Shown here: positions 32,700-42,660 of the stretch, piece after piece
How positions within the stretch are numbered: the stretch's first letter is position 1
How the letters are laid out: each line of letters opens with the position of its first letter
NCBI RefSeq assembly: GCF_002976435.1
Contig: NZ_PUGF01000001.1
Span: forward strand, 310,001 to 374,000
Length of the DNA: 64,000 nucleotides
Direction: 5' to 3'
DNA from: Solimicrobium silvestre
Lineage (GTDB): Bacteria > Pseudomonadota > Gammaproteobacteria > Burkholderiales > Burkholderiaceae_D
Position numbers and translations under genes: made by a program
Notes under the pieces: model-generated
Database searches by the model: none
What the model was told of the DNA's origin: nothing
The model's input: only the letters and a program-made list of their open reading frames with translations

Positions 32700-33917
32700 T
32701 CAAACTTCTTTCGGCTTCGCAGCCTCGCGGCGATTAAAGCCAGCCACCATGTCAAAACGAAACAAACGACATTCCAGCGCACCATTAAAGAATGGGGTTT
32801 TACGCGCTTCTTTGAGCCGTAGCATTTTTGGCAAAGTCAGGTCGGCAGTAAACAAAAATACCTGCCAGCCTGCAAAACGCTGCTTTAACGTAGTGCCAAA
32901 AGAGCTAAAGAATGCGTTGGCTAATTCATCGGTCTCTATAGTGCTGTCGCCGCGCACGCCTATCCGTTCACCATACGGTGGGTTGGTCAGCATAATGCCA
33001 GCCACTTCTGACGGAGGGGCTTGAATTTGTTGCGCTTCAATTTGCTTGAGCGGAACCTCAAAACGAATTCCGGCTTTATTCAAATTATTGCGCGTCATGA
33101 CCACCATATCGCCGGAAATATCACTACCGAAAATAGTTGCCGGGCCAGTTACTTCATTGACCTTGATACTAGCCTTGATTGCTTGCCAGCTTGGGGCATC
33201 AAAATTGCCGAATTTTTCAAAAGCAAATTCACGATGCAAGCCTGGTGGAATACCCGCCAACATTTGCGCGGCTTCTGCCAAGATGGTGCCTGAACCACAC
33301 ATTGGATCAAACAAGGTCATGCCGGGTTTCCAGCCAGCCACGCGCAATAAACCTGCCGCTAAATTTTCACGCAAAGGCGCGTCACCGGTTTCCATGCGCC
33401 AGCCGCGTTTGAATAGCGGTTCGCCGGAGGTGTCGATGTACAACGTGAAATTACGCGCGTCTAAAAATCCGACCAAGCGAATATCCGGCGTTTGAGTGTC
33501 TACCGATGGGCGTTCGTTACACAAATCACGGAATCGGTCGCAGACCGCGTCTTTGATTTTTAACGTAGTAAATTCCAGGCTGCGCAATGGTGATTTAATC
33601 GCCGTGACATCGACCCGAATGGTGTGATGAATACTGAACCAATCTTCCCAAGGTTGCTCCATGGTCAGATCATAAATATCGTTTTCATTGGTATAGCTCT
33701 TGTGTGCCATGCGTAACAGCACTCTTGAAGCAATCCGTGAATGCAGATTAATTTGATATGCATCAGTCAATTCGCCGGAACAATGCACGCCACCGGGGAC
33801 TTGGTTGTGTACATGTAAAGTGGGGCAATATTGAGCGGTAATTTCGGCTAATTCTTCCGTCAAAGCCTGTTCCATGCCGCGTGGGCATGGGCAAAAATAG
33901 GAATTTCTGTGTGTCAT
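32700..33917 (-). CDS. THUMP-domain class I RNA methyltransferase (RlmL N-terminal/YpsC type)
   Basis: A 405-residue protein with a THUMP RNA-binding domain (about 1-165; CPRGMEQALTEELAEI and IASRVLLRMAHKSYTNENDIYDL) and a SAM-dependent methyltransferase domain. Motif I is FDPMCGSGTILAEAAQM and the catalytic motif IV is LTNPPYGERIG, which fits base N-methylation of guanine (NPPY). E. coli RlmL/RlmKL modifies G2445 of 23S rRNA; this protein is the short single-methyltransferase form found in many betaproteobacteria. The target is inferred from family. Monocistronic by appearance, with REP-like hairpins behind it. Confidence 0.9.
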   Translation of the reverse strand: MTHRNSYFCPCPRGMEQALTEELAEITAQYCPTLHVHNQVPGGVHCSGELTDAYQINLHSRIASRVLLRMAHKSYTNENDIYDLTMEQPWEDWFSIHHTIRVDVTAIKSPLRSLEFTTLKIKDAVCDRFRDLCNERPSVDTQTPDIRLVGFLDARNFTLYIDTSGEPLFKRGWRMETGDAPLRENLAAGLLRVAGWKPGMTLFDPMCGSGTILAEAAQMLAGIPPGLHREFAFEKFGNFDAPSWQAIKASIKVNEVTGPATIFGSDISGDMVVMTRNNLNKAGIRFEVPLKQIEAQQIQAPPSEVAGIMLTNPPYGERIGVRGDSTIETDELANAFFSSFGTTLKQRFAGWQVFLFTADLTLPKMLRLKEARKTPFFNGALECRLFRFDMVAGFNRREAAKPKEV

Positions 33918-34004
33918 GGGATACCCTTTATCCGTTGGTGGTGATTGCTACTATTAAAGGTAGGACACAAACCTAGTTTGTGCCACCTCTTGCTATCTTC
34001 TTAC

Positions 34005-34619
34005 TTAGCCGGCAAAAGCCCGCTCTAAAAACTCTAATCGATCTTGCCCCCAATATGCTTGCCCTTCAAACACATACCAAGGAACGCCATGCACATTCGC
34101 GGCTATCGCCTGCTGGGTGTGGCGTTGATACTCTGCCGCGACGCTTGCTGTTTCTGCTGACTTTAATAAAGCACACCCATCCAGCTCTACTTGCTCAGCC
34201 AATTCAATTAACGTTGCCTCGTCGGCGATATTTTTTTGCTCAGACCACAAGGCTCGCATAATTTGCGTACATAAATTAAGTGCCGCTTCGGTACCGTGGG
34301 TGAGCTGCGTGGCAATTAACAACTTCGCCGCCAAATCGCCGGAAACCGGAAAAAAGGCCGGCTGCAAATGAATTGGCATCGCTAAAAAATCACTCCAACG
34401 TTGCAATTCTTGCAGTCGATATGCTTGCCGCTGCGGAGCGCGTTTAGCCAGAGGCACCCCACCAGAAACCGCAAAAACGGAGCCGATTTCGATCGGCTTC
34501 ATGTCAATCTTTACACCATGCTGCTGTGCTAACACTAGCAATCGTTGATGTCCGAAATAAGCCCAAGGCGACACGGGCGAAAAATAATATTCACAAACAC
34601 GACTTTCCTTTGCCCGCAT
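34005..34619 (-). CDS. 2-hydroxychromene-2-carboxylate isomerase family (DsbA-fold) protein
   Basis: A 204-residue thioredoxin-fold, glutathione-dependent isomerase-like protein. The N-terminal CEYYFSPVSPWAYFGHQRL has the Ser that activates glutathione in place of the DsbA cysteines. The C-terminal NVHGVPWYVFEGQAYWGQDRLEFLERAF is the conserved cis-Pro/substrate segment of the HCCA isomerase group. The classical enzyme acts in naphthalene breakdown, but no such pathway is nearby, so the real substrate is unknown. It is followed upstream by the HemJ-like gene eight bases away, suggesting cotranscription. Confidence 0.88.
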   Translation of the reverse strand: MRAKESRVCEYYFSPVSPWAYFGHQRLLVLAQQHGVKIDMKPIEIGSVFAVSGGVPLAKRAPQRQAYRLQELQRWSDFLAMPIHLQPAFFPVSGDLAAKLLIATQLTHGTEAALNLCTQIMRALWSEQKNIADEATLIELAEQVELDGCALLKSAETASVAAEYQRHTQQAIAANVHGVPWYVFEGQAYWGQDRLEFLERAFAG

Positions 34620-34627
34620 TACCGCTC

Positions 34628-35050
34628 CTAAAAAGGTTTAACGACAACTAAACAAACTACGATGAGTAACATTACAACCGGAATTTCATTGAAATAGCGA
34701 TACCAAACATGGCTGCGTTTATTGATGCCATGTTCAAATTTTTTCAGCAAACTGCCACACGCATGTTGATAACCGAGTATCAGCACGACCAAGCCTAATT
34801 TGGCATGCATCCAGCCATTACCCGGGCCACGCCCAATACCGTACCAAAGGTATAAAACTAAACCAAAAATCAAGGCCAGCGCGCTCAGCATCAGAGTAAA
34901 GCGATATAATTTGCGCGCCATTTTAAGCAAACGTTCGGTTGCCATGCCGGGGCCTTCTTCTGCCAGGTTGACAAAAATACGTGGCAAATAAAATAAGCCC
35001 GCAAACCAGGACATCACAAAAACGATGTGTAATGCTTTAATCCACAACAT
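34628..35050 (-). CDS. hemJ: HemJ-like (UPF0093/CopD-related) protoporphyrinogen oxidase
   Basis: A 140-residue integral membrane protein with four hydrophobic helices. The HemJ pattern is visible: WIKALHIVFVMSWFAGLFYLPRIFV in the first helix with the conserved His, then NGWMHAKLGLVVLILGYQHACG with the His-x-Lys, and the C-terminal FNEIPVVMLLIVVCLVVVKPF. HemJ oxidises protoporphyrinogen IX to protoporphyrin IX, the penultimate heme step. Annotators often call such proteins CopD-family. hemL lies in the same window but far away. Start ATG at 35050 has an AAAGGAAAT-type RBS. Probably cotranscribed with the isomerase-family gene behind it. Confidence 0.82.
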   Translation of the reverse strand: MLWIKALHIVFVMSWFAGLFYLPRIFVNLAEEGPGMATERLLKMARKLYRFTLMLSALALIFGLVLYLWYGIGRGPGNGWMHAKLGLVVLILGYQHACGSLLKKFEHGINKRSHVWYRYFNEIPVVMLLIVVCLVVVKPF

Positions 35051-35187
35051 AGTATTTCCTTTAATAAAGCTGGGCTAAGTACTAATATCAACCAGGCATT
35101 TGTTGAGTTTTGGACTGATAAACCCAACATTCTAATAGCGCCGCGATTAGCGTCATTTTTTCATTATTGTCACGCCAAGTTCAGCCA

Positions 35188-36453
35188 CTATTCGCGCACT
35201 TCTCCATGCCCAAACACCACATATTTGACCGACGTTAAACCATGCAAGCCGACCGGGCCACGGGCGTGTAATTTATCGGTTGAAATACCAATTTCCGCGC
35301 CCAGACCAAATTCAAAACCATCCGCAAAACGCGTCGAGGCATTCACGATCACCGAAGCGGAATCAACCTCGCGCATAAAGCGCAGCGCACGGCTGTAATC
35401 TTCGCTAACTAGCGTGTCGGTATGTTGCGATGAATAGTGATTAATATGTGTAATCGCTTCGTCCAGATCGGACACGATTTTAATCGATAAAATCGGCGCT
35501 AAATATTCCGTACTCCAGTCCGCTTCTTGCGCTGCAACTAAGTAAGGATAATCTGCCAATAAGGCAAACGCTTCCGCATCACAGCGCAACTCAACTTGTT
35601 TTCTGGCGTACAACGTCGCTAATTTTGGCAAAATTTGTGCAGCTATCGGACGCGCCACCAATAAGGTTTCCATCGTATTGCAAGTGCCGTAACGATGGCA
35701 TTTTGCGTTAAAAGCGATGTTTGCAGCTTTAACTAAATCGGCCTTATCGTCGATATACACATGACAAATCCCGTCCAGATGTTTAATCATCGGCACGGTG
35801 CTTTCTTTGATCAAGCGCTCGATCAAGCCTTTGCCACCGCGCGGCACAATCACATCCACAAATTCTGGCATGGTGATTAATTGACCAACAGCAGCGCGAT
35901 CGGTAGTCTCAATGACTTGCACCGCTTGCACCGGCAAACCCGCACCCAGCAAACCTTCTTGCACTAGTTTTGCCAAGGCTTGATTACAGTGAATCGCTTC
36001 TGAACCGCCGCGCAAAATCGTTGCGTTACCACTCTTAATACATAAACCTGCTGCGTCTACCGTCACATTCGGACGCGCTTCATAAATAATACCGATCACG
36101 CCTAAAGACACTCGCATTTGCCCGACCTGAATTCCACTTGGACGGAATTTCAAATCAGTGATTTCACCAATAGGATCTGGCAATGCCGCTATCTGTAGCA
36201 AACCTTCTGCCATGTTGTTAATTGCCTGCTCTGACAGGCTTAACCTATCCAGCATTGCCGGCGCTAAACCTGTGGCGCGCGCAGCTTCCATGTCGATGTG
36301 ATTTGCTGCACGTATAGCAACCGCTTCACGCAAAATGGCAGCAGCAATTAAGCGCAACGCCTGATTTTTTTGCGCACTGGAAGCTCGTGCCATCAAGCGA
36401 CTTGCGCTTTTAGCTTGCTGTCCAATTTGCTGCATGTAATTTGCTATATCCAT
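35188..36453 (-). CDS. proA: Gamma-glutamyl phosphate reductase
   Basis: A 421-residue NADPH-dependent enzyme of proline biosynthesis that reduces gamma-glutamyl phosphate to glutamate semialdehyde. The ALDH-like fold shows [34 protein letters not shown], the catalytic Cys in [17 protein letters not shown], and [34 protein letters not shown] at the C-terminus. Full length. It is the last gene of the leuS-lptE-holA-proA run, eight bases after holA, an arrangement common in betaproteobacteria. proB is not in the window. Confidence 0.97.
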   Translation of the reverse strand: MDIANYMQQIGQQAKSASRLMARASSAQKNQALRLIAAAILREAVAIRAANHIDMEAARATGLAPAMLDRLSLSEQAINNMAEGLLQIAALPDPIGEITDLKFRPSGIQVGQMRVSLGVIGIIYEARPNVTVDAAGLCIKSGNATILRGGSEAIHCNQALAKLVQEGLLGAGLPVQAVQVIETTDRAAVGQLITMPEFVDVIVPRGGKGLIERLIKESTVPMIKHLDGICHVYIDDKADLVKAANIAFNAKCHRYGTCNTMETLLVARPIAAQILPKLATLYARKQVELRCDAEAFALLADYPYLVAAQEADWSTEYLAPILSIKIVSDLDEAITHINHYSSQHTDTLVSEDYSRALRFMREVDSASVIVNASTRFADGFEFGLGAEIGISTDKLHARGPVGLHGLTSVKYVVFGHGEVRE

Positions 36454-36461
36454 GATGTATT

Positions 36462-37490
36462 TTATGCTCTCGCCAGCGACAACGATAATTGTAAAACGGC
36501 GTCCCAGGCGTCGCCCGATAATTTTTTAACCCGTAAACCTTTAATCAACTTGTCAATTTGCGCCGCATTTTGTAAGGCATTTTGCAAAGTAGATAAACTT
36601 AATCGCCGCAAGGCCGGTTCCATTAATCGCTCGCGCCCACCCCAAATCCGCTGCTCTTTAAACATGGCAGATAACGGCCTACCTTCTTGCATGCCGATTT
36701 TCAATTTCAACAAGGTACGGCATTCTTCCGCCAACGCCCATAACACCAAGGGCAAGGCTTCGCCCTCGCCTTTTAAACCATCCAGCATACGAACCAAGCG
36801 TGCAATATCGCCCTGCAAAATAGCTTCGCTTAATTTAAATACATCGTAGCGCGCCACATTCAGCACCGCTTCTTGAATTTGTACAGTAGTCAATGTGCCA
36901 GCTGGGTAGAGCAAACCCAGTTTTTGGATTTCCTGATGCGCTGCAAGTAAATTACCTTCGACGCGATCAGCAATAAATTCCAGCGCTTCACGTTCGGTGC
37001 TTTGCCCTTGTTCTTTTAAACCACGTGCAATCCAGCCGGATAATTGAGCACGTTCAACCAAGGGAATATCCAAATATACCGCCGCGTCTTGCAAGCGCGT
37101 CACCCAAGCCGATTTTTGACTGGCCCAATCTAATTTGGGCAGGCTAATAATCGTAATATTGTCTGGGTTGGGATTATTTTTGAGCTGAGTTACATAATCC
37201 GTCAACGCTGCAGCACCATCTTTACCCGGCTTGCCGGTAGGGATGCGCAGGTCAATGATTTTTTTATCACCGAATAAAGACTGACTTTGATTCGCAGCTA
37301 ATAACGCGCCCCATTTAAAGCTGCGTTCCACCGTTAAAATTTCACGCTCAGCAAAGCCTTCGGCACGCGCCTTAGCGCGAATTTTATCCAAGGCCTGTTG
37401 AGCCAATAGATGCTCGTCGCTACTCACCACATATAATGGGGCGAGAGATTTAGCGAGCTGTGCATCTAGTGCATCTAAACGCAATTGCAC
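36462..37490 (-). CDS. holA: DNA polymerase III delta subunit
   Basis: A 342-residue clamp-loader subunit that opens the beta sliding clamp. The start [64 protein letters not shown] and the segment [22 protein letters not shown]-like agree with HolA: an AAA+ domain lacking a functional Walker motif, then a lid and a C-terminal helical collar ([26 protein letters not shown]). Its start is two bases from the lptE stop, so translation is likely coupled. Confidence 0.93.
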   Translation of the reverse strand: MQLRLDALDAQLAKSLAPLYVVSSDEHLLAQQALDKIRAKARAEGFAEREILTVERSFKWGALLAANQSQSLFGDKKIIDLRIPTGKPGKDGAAALTDYVTQLKNNPNPDNITIISLPKLDWASQKSAWVTRLQDAAVYLDIPLVERAQLSGWIARGLKEQGQSTEREALEFIADRVEGNLLAAHQEIQKLGLLYPAGTLTTVQIQEAVLNVARYDVFKLSEAILQGDIARLVRMLDGLKGEGEALPLVLWALAEECRTLLKLKIGMQEGRPLSAMFKEQRIWGGRERLMEPALRRLSLSTLQNALQNAAQIDKLIKGLRVKKLSGDAWDAVLQLSLSLARA

Positions 37491-37492
37491 AA

Positions 37493-38011
37493 CTAATCCA
37501 TTTTCAACACAGAAAGCCGACGTACGACTTGCTGAATTAAATCGCCTTGCATGTCTTTGTAGAGCATGGCTTCTTCAGCAGCTTTAGATAAAATTACATT
37601 TTCGTTATAGCTAATCACGCGATGTAAAACGATGGTGGTTGGCGGCAAAAATAGTTTGCCATCGCTATTACGAACTTGGAACGTCAGATAACTATTGAGC
37701 GTGTATTCGCGCACCAAGCCCTGTACGGTCAGTGACAAAATAACTTTCTCTGGCCGCTCAGACAATATATCCAAAACCACATCGGCGTCTTTTTCATTAT
37801 CGACCAATGCAGTGTTTTCCTGACCTTTTAAATTACGTCGCAACGATACGCCTAGCGGTGTCGTTTCCGAACCTTGCACGTAAATTGTCTTGAACGGAAA
37901 TTCACTAGCTCCACGCAAATGGAATCCACAGGCGGATATCAGCAAGACCGAAGCCAGCATTGCACTCACCAGCCACCAGCGATTTATAAAGGACATCATG
38001 TTTAGTCTCAT
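37493..38011 (-). CDS. lptE: LPS-assembly lipoprotein LptE
   Basis: A 172-residue outer-membrane lipoprotein that plugs the LptD barrel for lipopolysaccharide insertion. The signal peptide ends in the lipobox LISACGFHLRGASEFPFKTIYV, where GFHLRG directly after the Cys is the family hallmark. The C-terminal half (ESAEEAMLYKDMQGDLIQQVVRRL-like) is also typical. Three in-frame ATGs lie close together (38011, 37999, 37996); I keep the first. It follows leuS after three bases and precedes holA by two, the usual betaproteobacterial order. Confidence 0.93.
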   Translation of the reverse strand: MRLNMMSFINRWWLVSAMLASVLLISACGFHLRGASEFPFKTIYVQGSETTPLGVSLRRNLKGQENTALVDNEKDADVVLDILSERPEKVILSLTVQGLVREYTLNSYLTFQVRNSDGKLFLPPTTIVLHRVISYNENVILSKAAEEAMLYKDMQGDLIQQVVRRLSVLKMD

Positions 38012-38014
38012 TCG

Positions 38015-40645
38015 TTACACCACAATATTAATAAGCTTGCCTGGCACAACGATCACTTTTTTAGGTGTACCAGTTAAGAATTTTTGTACGTGCTCGTGGC
38101 TCAAGGCAGTCGCTTCAATGCTGGCTTTATCCGCGTCCCGCGCCACTTTAATCGCACCGCGCAATTTACCGTTGACCTGCACCATGTATTCAATTTCATT
38201 TTGAATCAAAGCGGCTTCATCCAATTGCGGCCAGGGAGCATTGATGATTTCAATAGACGCATCCATTCCCATGTTTTGCCAAAGCGCATGGCAGATATGC
38301 GGGCAAACTGGATACAGAGAACGCAACAAAATGCTGAATGCTTCTTTAAGCACTGCAGCATGTCCATTACCTTCGGCTTTAAATGCCTCAATCGCATTGA
38401 GTAACTTCATCGCACCAGAAACGACCGTGTTGTATTGCAGTTTGTCGTAATCGTAATCAATCTGCTTTAATGTCAGATGTACTTCACGACGCAAAGCCTT
38501 TACTGGTTCTGCATAATCTGCAGTTGGATCAATCTTGCCCGCACCGCGTACTGTATCCAAATGTTTATGCGCATTAGCCCACAAGCGACGCAAATAGCGC
38601 GCTGCGCCTTCCACACCGGTATCGCTCCAGGCGGCGCTTTGATCTGGCGGGCCGGCAAACATGGTAAATAACCGTGCCGTATCTGCACCAAAACGGCTGA
38701 TGATATCTTTTGGCTCGACCACATTATTTTTCGACTTGGACATTTTCTCAATGCCGCCCATCTGTACCGCTATGCCATCACTCTTTAAACTGGCAGAAAC
38801 TGGCCGACCTTTTTCGTCATACGCCACTTCAATTTCATTTGGGTAGTACCAGGTTTTTTTGCCTGTTGCATCTTCACGGTAAAACGATTCATTCAGCAAC
38901 ATCCCTTGCGTGAATAAATTTTTAAATGGCTCGTCAAACTTGACCAAGCCAAGGTCGCGCATCGCTTTGGTCCAGAAACGTGCGTACAACAAATGCATCA
39001 CCGCGTGCTCTACCCCGCCGATATACTGGTCCATCGCCATCCAGTAATCATTACGGCTGTCCACCATGCTTGTCGCATCAGGGCAGGTATAACGCATGTA
39101 GTACCAGCTGGAATCCACGAAGGTATCCATGGTGTCGGTTTCACGCTGGGCTGCTGCACCACAGGTTGGGCAAGCGACATTTAAAAAGTCGGCACGATGT
39201 TTTAACGGATTACCTGAGCCATCAGGAATACAATCGGTCGGCAAAATAACCGGTAAATCTTTTTCAGGTACAGGCACAGCACCGCATGCATCGCAATGAA
39301 TAATTGGAATCGGCGTACCCCAATAACGTTGACGGCTAATGCCCCAGTCACGCAACCGCCAAGTGGTTTTCTTTTCGCCCAAACCTTGCGCTACCAGATC
39401 AGCGGCTACCGCCTGCACTGCTGCGGCATGATTCAAGCCGTCGTATTTACCGGAATTAACGGTAACAGCGCGCTGCTTGTCGCCATACCATTCTTGCCAG
39501 CCATCCAGGCTAAAGCTGCAACCATCAGCGGCAATAACCTGTTCAATGGCGATACTATATTTTTTAGCAAAAGCAAAATCACGCTCGTCGTGCGCCGGCA
39601 CACCCATTACCGCGCCGTCGCCATAAGTCATCAACACATAATTACCGACCCAGACTTCGACCTGTTTGCCAGTGACCGGATGCGTCACAAACAAACCGGT
39701 TGGCATTCCTTCTTTTTCTTTGGTCGCCATTTCTGCTTCGGTGGTGCCACCGGTTTTGCAGACTTCAATGAAGGCGGCTAATGCTGGATTGTTTTTTGCA
39801 GCCAAGGTTGCCAGCGGATGTTCTGCTGCCACTGCACAAAAAGTGACGCCCATAATTGTGTCGGCGCGGGTAGTAAACACATACATTTTCCCGTCTTGTA
39901 TCAGCTCACCGGCCTCATCTTTAATCTGATGCGGGAAGGCAAAGCGCACACCTTCGCTTTTACCAATCCAGTTGCGCTGCATGGTGCGAACCTGTTCTGG
40001 CCAGCCATCTAAATCATCAATGCTGGACAACAGTTCTTCTGCGTATTGTGTAATGCCAAAGTAGTAGCCAGGAATTTCGCGCTTTTCTACTAAAGCGCCG
40101 GAACGCCAGCCGCGACCATCGACAACTTGTTCGTTGGCCAAAACGGTTTGATCAATCGGGTCCCAATTCACAACCTGGGTTTTTTTGTAGGCAACGCCTT
40201 TGTCTAACAACTTCAGGAAAAACCATTGATTCCAGCGATAGTAATCAGGATCGCAAGTAGCGACTTCACGAGTCCAGTCAAATGCCAAACCCAGCGGTTG
40301 CATTTGCGATTTCATGTCGGCGATATTGGCGTATGTCCATTCAGCTGGTGATTTGTTGTACGCGATAGCGGCATTTTCTGCCGGCAAACCAAAAGCATCC
40401 CAACCCATCGGCATTAAGACATTAAAACCCTTCATCCGCAGTTGACGCGACAGCATGTCGTTAATGGTGTAGTTGCGCACGTGGCCCATATGCAATTTAC
40501 CGGAAGGGTAAGGCAGCATCGAGCAAGCATAGTATTTACCCTTAGGGAAACGTGGGTCGTTTTCTTGCGTGCGGTACGCGTCGATATGTTGCCAATGGGC
40601 TTGAGCTTGCTGCTCTACATCAGATGGGCTGTATTTTTCTTGCAT
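38015..40645 (-). CDS. leuS: Leucyl-tRNA synthetase
   Basis: An 876-residue class Ia aminoacyl-tRNA synthetase that charges tRNA-Leu. HIGH motif in [22 protein letters not shown] motif in [15 protein letters not shown], the CP1 editing domain with [21 protein letters not shown], and zinc-binding-type cysteine pairs (HCDACG, ACPTCG). The C-terminal domain ends with [13 protein letters not shown]. Full length. It begins a cluster leuS-lptE-holA-proA and lies just downstream of dapB on the same strand. Confidence 0.98.
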   Translation of the reverse strand: MQEKYSPSDVEQQAQAHWQHIDAYRTQENDPRFPKGKYYACSMLPYPSGKLHMGHVRNYTINDMLSRQLRMKGFNVLMPMGWDAFGLPAENAAIAYNKSPAEWTYANIADMKSQMQPLGLAFDWTREVATCDPDYYRWNQWFFLKLLDKGVAYKKTQVVNWDPIDQTVLANEQVVDGRGWRSGALVEKREIPGYYFGITQYAEELLSSIDDLDGWPEQVRTMQRNWIGKSEGVRFAFPHQIKDEAGELIQDGKMYVFTTRADTIMGVTFCAVAAEHPLATLAAKNNPALAAFIEVCKTGGTTEAEMATKEKEGMPTGLFVTHPVTGKQVEVWVGNYVLMTYGDGAVMGVPAHDERDFAFAKKYSIAIEQVIAADGCSFSLDGWQEWYGDKQRAVTVNSGKYDGLNHAAAVQAVAADLVAQGLGEKKTTWRLRDWGISRQRYWGTPIPIIHCDACGAVPVPEKDLPVILPTDCIPDGSGNPLKHRADFLNVACPTCGAAAQRETDTMDTFVDSSWYYMRYTCPDATSMVDSRNDYWMAMDQYIGGVEHAVMHLLYARFWTKAMRDLGLVKFDEPFKNLFTQGMLLNESFYREDATGKKTWYYPNEIEVAYDEKGRPVSASLKSDGIAVQMGGIEKMSKSKNNVVEPKDIISRFGADTARLFTMFAGPPDQSAAWSDTGVEGAARYLRRLWANAHKHLDTVRGAGKIDPTADYAEPVKALRREVHLTLKQIDYDYDKLQYNTVVSGAMKLLNAIEAFKAEGNGHAAVLKEAFSILLRSLYPVCPHICHALWQNMGMDASIEIINAPWPQLDEAALIQNEIEYMVQVNGKLRGAIKVARDADKASIEATALSHEHVQKFLTGTPKKVIVVPGKLINIVV

Positions 40646-40712
40646 GGGGATTTGGCTATCTAAAAATCAGAGGTAATAAGTATTTAATGAATTGATATAG
40701 AGAGGCGATAAA

Positions 40713-41522
40713 TTAACGCAAGCCAATCACATCATTCATATCAAAAAGACCGTGTTGCTTGTCTTGTAAAAACCGTGCGGCGCGCAGACTGCCATTGGCG
40801 TAAGTAACGCGCGAGGATGATTTGTGGCTAATTTCAACCCGCTCACCGATTCCGGCAAACAGCACCGTATGGTCGCCGACAATATCACCGCCGCGTATGG
40901 TGGCAAAACCAATTGAAGAAGGATCACGTTCACCGGTCTCGCCTTCACGCGCATACACGGCAACTTCATTCAAGTCGCGTCCGATTGCACTGGCGATGAC
41001 TTCGCCCATTTTTAAAGCGGTGCCCGATGGCGCGTCGACTTTATGGCGATGATGCGCTTCGATGATTTCAATGTCGTAGCCTTCGGCAAAGCTTTTTGCT
41101 GCCAGCTCTAACAGCTTCATTGTCACCGTTACGCCAACACTCATATTCGGCGCAAACACGATGGCGGTTTTTTTAGCCGCCTCAGCAATTGCCGCTTTAC
41201 CGGCATCATCAAAACCGGTAGTGCCGATGATCATTTTAATGCCGTGTTCAGCGCAATATTCCAGGTACTTTAAGGTGCCTTCAGGACGGGTAAAGTCAAT
41301 CAGGTAGTCAGCATCGGCCAAGCCTGCCGACAAATCGGCGCTGATTGCTACGCCGGATAACTTTCCAGAAAATGCTGCCGCATCTTGTCCGATAGCTGGA
41401 CTACTTGCCACATCTAAAGCGCCTGCCAATTGAGTATCATCAGCGGCATTGACCGCTTCAATCAGCATATGCCCCATACGACCTGAGGCACCGGCAATGG
41501 CTATTTTCAACAAATTATTCAT
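40713..41522 (-). CDS. dapB: 4-hydroxy-tetrahydrodipicolinate reductase
   Basis: A 269-residue NAD(P)H-dependent reductase of the lysine/diaminopimelate pathway. The nucleotide-binding loop is [18 protein letters not shown]. The substrate region is [23 protein letters not shown], with the catalytic His and Lys. The frame extends to 41588, but the homologous start is the ATG at 41522 ([17 protein letters not shown]). That ATG overlaps the bamE stop by eight bases, indicating translational coupling. Full length. Confidence 0.97.
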   Translation of the reverse strand: MNNLLKIAIAGASGRMGHMLIEAVNAADDTQLAGALDVASSPAIGQDAAAFSGKLSGVAISADLSAGLADADYLIDFTRPEGTLKYLEYCAEHGIKMIIGTTGFDDAGKAAIAEAAKKTAIVFAPNMSVGVTVTMKLLELAAKSFAEGYDIEIIEAHHRHKVDAPSGTALKMGEVIASAIGRDLNEVAVYAREGETGERDPSSIGFATIRGGDIVGDHTVLFAGIGERVEISHKSSSRVTYANGSLRAARFLQDKQHGLFDMNDVIGLR

Positions 41523-42123
41523 CTTTTTTAGGTTTTGGTTTGTCAGCTTTACGATCAGTATGTTCAATCGTATCAACAATCGCCGCATTGGTAATGCGCG
41601 TCAGGTATTCCTGCTCATTCGGCAATTCGCCACGCTCAATTTTGGAGACCAGACTTTTACTAAAGGTCACGGTAACGCGTGAAGTAATCAATTCGCCGGA
41701 AGGTTTTAACAAACGAAATATGTAATCCCAACGATCGGCGTGGAACATATCTGTCAGTAGCGCGGTGCCGAGCAAGAAACGTACTTGTTCGCGCGTCATA
41801 CCTTCTTTTACTTGCGCCACCATTTCTTGCGACACAAAATTACCCTGTTGAATTGTGATGCGATATGGTGTGAAAATTCCCATGAATTTTTCAAAGCCGA
41901 CAGGTGCAACTGTTTTGGTGCTTAAATGATCTGGGTCAGATGATTCTGAACTGCCCGAAGTTGCGACTGGAGCCGCTGCTGCTGGTGTAGCGGGCGCAGT
42001 AGTTTGGCTGGCCGCAATTGAGCTATCTTGAACAGGCGGATTTTGACTAGCACAACCAGATATCAATACAAACATGCTCAGCATTAGATAATATTTTGTA
42101 TTACAATTTTGCAACATTCGCAT
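41515..42123 (-). CDS. bamE: Outer-membrane assembly lipoprotein BamE (OmlA/SmpA)
   Basis: A 202-residue lipoprotein of the BAM complex that inserts beta-barrel proteins. Signal peptide with lipobox (FVLISGCAS), then a Pro/Ala/Ser/Thr-rich linker (about residues 27-65), then the BamE fold: [49 protein letters not shown], matching the known GN-x-V-x-Q-E and DPFHxxRWDY-type segments. Starting at the ATG at 42123, which has AAGG six bases upstream, is better than the open frame to 42147. It is longer than E. coli BamE (113 residues) because of the linker and a C-terminal basic tail. Divergent from fur, the standard proteobacterial pair. Confidence 0.94.
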   Translation of the reverse strand: MRMLQNCNTKYYLMLSMFVLISGCASQNPPVQDSSIAASQTTAPATPAAAAPVATSGSSESSDPDHLSTKTVAPVGFEKFMGIFTPYRITIQQGNFVSQEMVAQVKEGMTREQVRFLLGTALLTDMFHADRWDYIFRLLKPSGELITSRVTVTFSKSLVSKIERGELPNEQEYLTRITNAAIVDTIEHTDRKADKPKPKKDE

Positions 42124-42139
42124 AAATAGCCTTAATTCA

Positions 42140-42169
42140 TTGAGCAACAGGACGAAAACACTATATGAT
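42140..42169 (+). promoter_or_regulatory. Probable fur promoter
   Basis: TTGAGC (42140-42145) and TATGAT (42164-42169) are separated by 18 bases, giving a start about 25 bases before the fur ATG. The opposite strand carries the bamE start, so the two genes share this short region. No clear Fur box could be made out. Confidence 0.5.
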
Positions 42170-42199
42170 AAAGCAGATATTCAAGATTGAAGAAAAAAA

Positions 42200-42625
42200 A
42201 TGACCAATCCCCCTAATCTCAAATCCAGCGGCCTTAAAGCCACCCTGCCACGTTTAAAAATTTTGGAAATCTTCCAAAACAGCAGCGTCAGACATCTTTC
42301 AGCTGAAGATGTCTATAAAATTCTCTTAAATGACAATATGGATGTCGGTCTGGCGACCGTTTATCGGGTTCTAACCCAGTTTGAACAAGCCGAAATCATC
42401 CATCGTAATCATTTTGAAACCGGCAAAGCCGTGTTTGAACTCAACGAAGGTTCGCATCACGATCACCTGGTTTGCATTAATTGCGGCAAAGTTGAAGAGT
42501 TTTACGATGCTGAAATTGAACAACGCCAACAAATGATTGCAACCGAACGCGGCTTTACCATTACCGAACATTCCCTGGCGATTTACGGTAATTGCATTAA
42601 GCCGAATTGCCCGAATAAAGCGTAA
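42200..42625 (+). CDS. fur: Ferric uptake regulator
   Basis: A 141-residue Fe2+-responsive repressor. The N-terminal winged helix ([57 protein letters not shown]) is followed by the metal/dimer domain with [18 protein letters not shown] (sensory His and the first Cys pair of the structural zinc site) and CIKPNCPNK at the end. Full length for Fur, and shaped like Fur rather than Zur. It represses iron-uptake genes when iron-loaded. Divergent from bamE. Its last codons form one arm of a terminator hairpin. Confidence 0.96.
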   Translation: MTNPPNLKSSGLKATLPRLKILEIFQNSSVRHLSAEDVYKILLNDNMDVGLATVYRVLTQFEQAEIIHRNHFETGKAVFELNEGSHHDHLVCINCGKVEEFYDAEIEQRQQMIATERGFTITEHSLAIYGNCIKPNCPNKA

Positions 42626-42641
42626 TTATTACGCTTTATTC
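42613..42641. terminator. Bidirectional terminator hairpin overlapping the fur stop codon
   Basis: GAATAAAGCGTAAT-T-ATTACGCTTTATTC is a perfect 14-base dyad. The fur stop TAA (42623-42625) lies within its left arm, and the convergent sbcB gene ends 20 bases to the right. The position implies shared termination for both genes. Confidence 0.75.
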
Positions 42642-42660
42642 TTCGGACTAATGATTCGAC

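Noticed and set aside
33046-33495. A 149-residue plus-strand ORF inside the RNA methyltransferase gene
   Set aside because: It is antisense to the conserved DPMCGSGT and NPPY motif region, with no domain of its own.
42140-42199. Fur box in front of fur (autoregulation)
   Set aside because: The ATGATAAAGC-type sequence matches the 19-base Fur consensus too poorly to claim.
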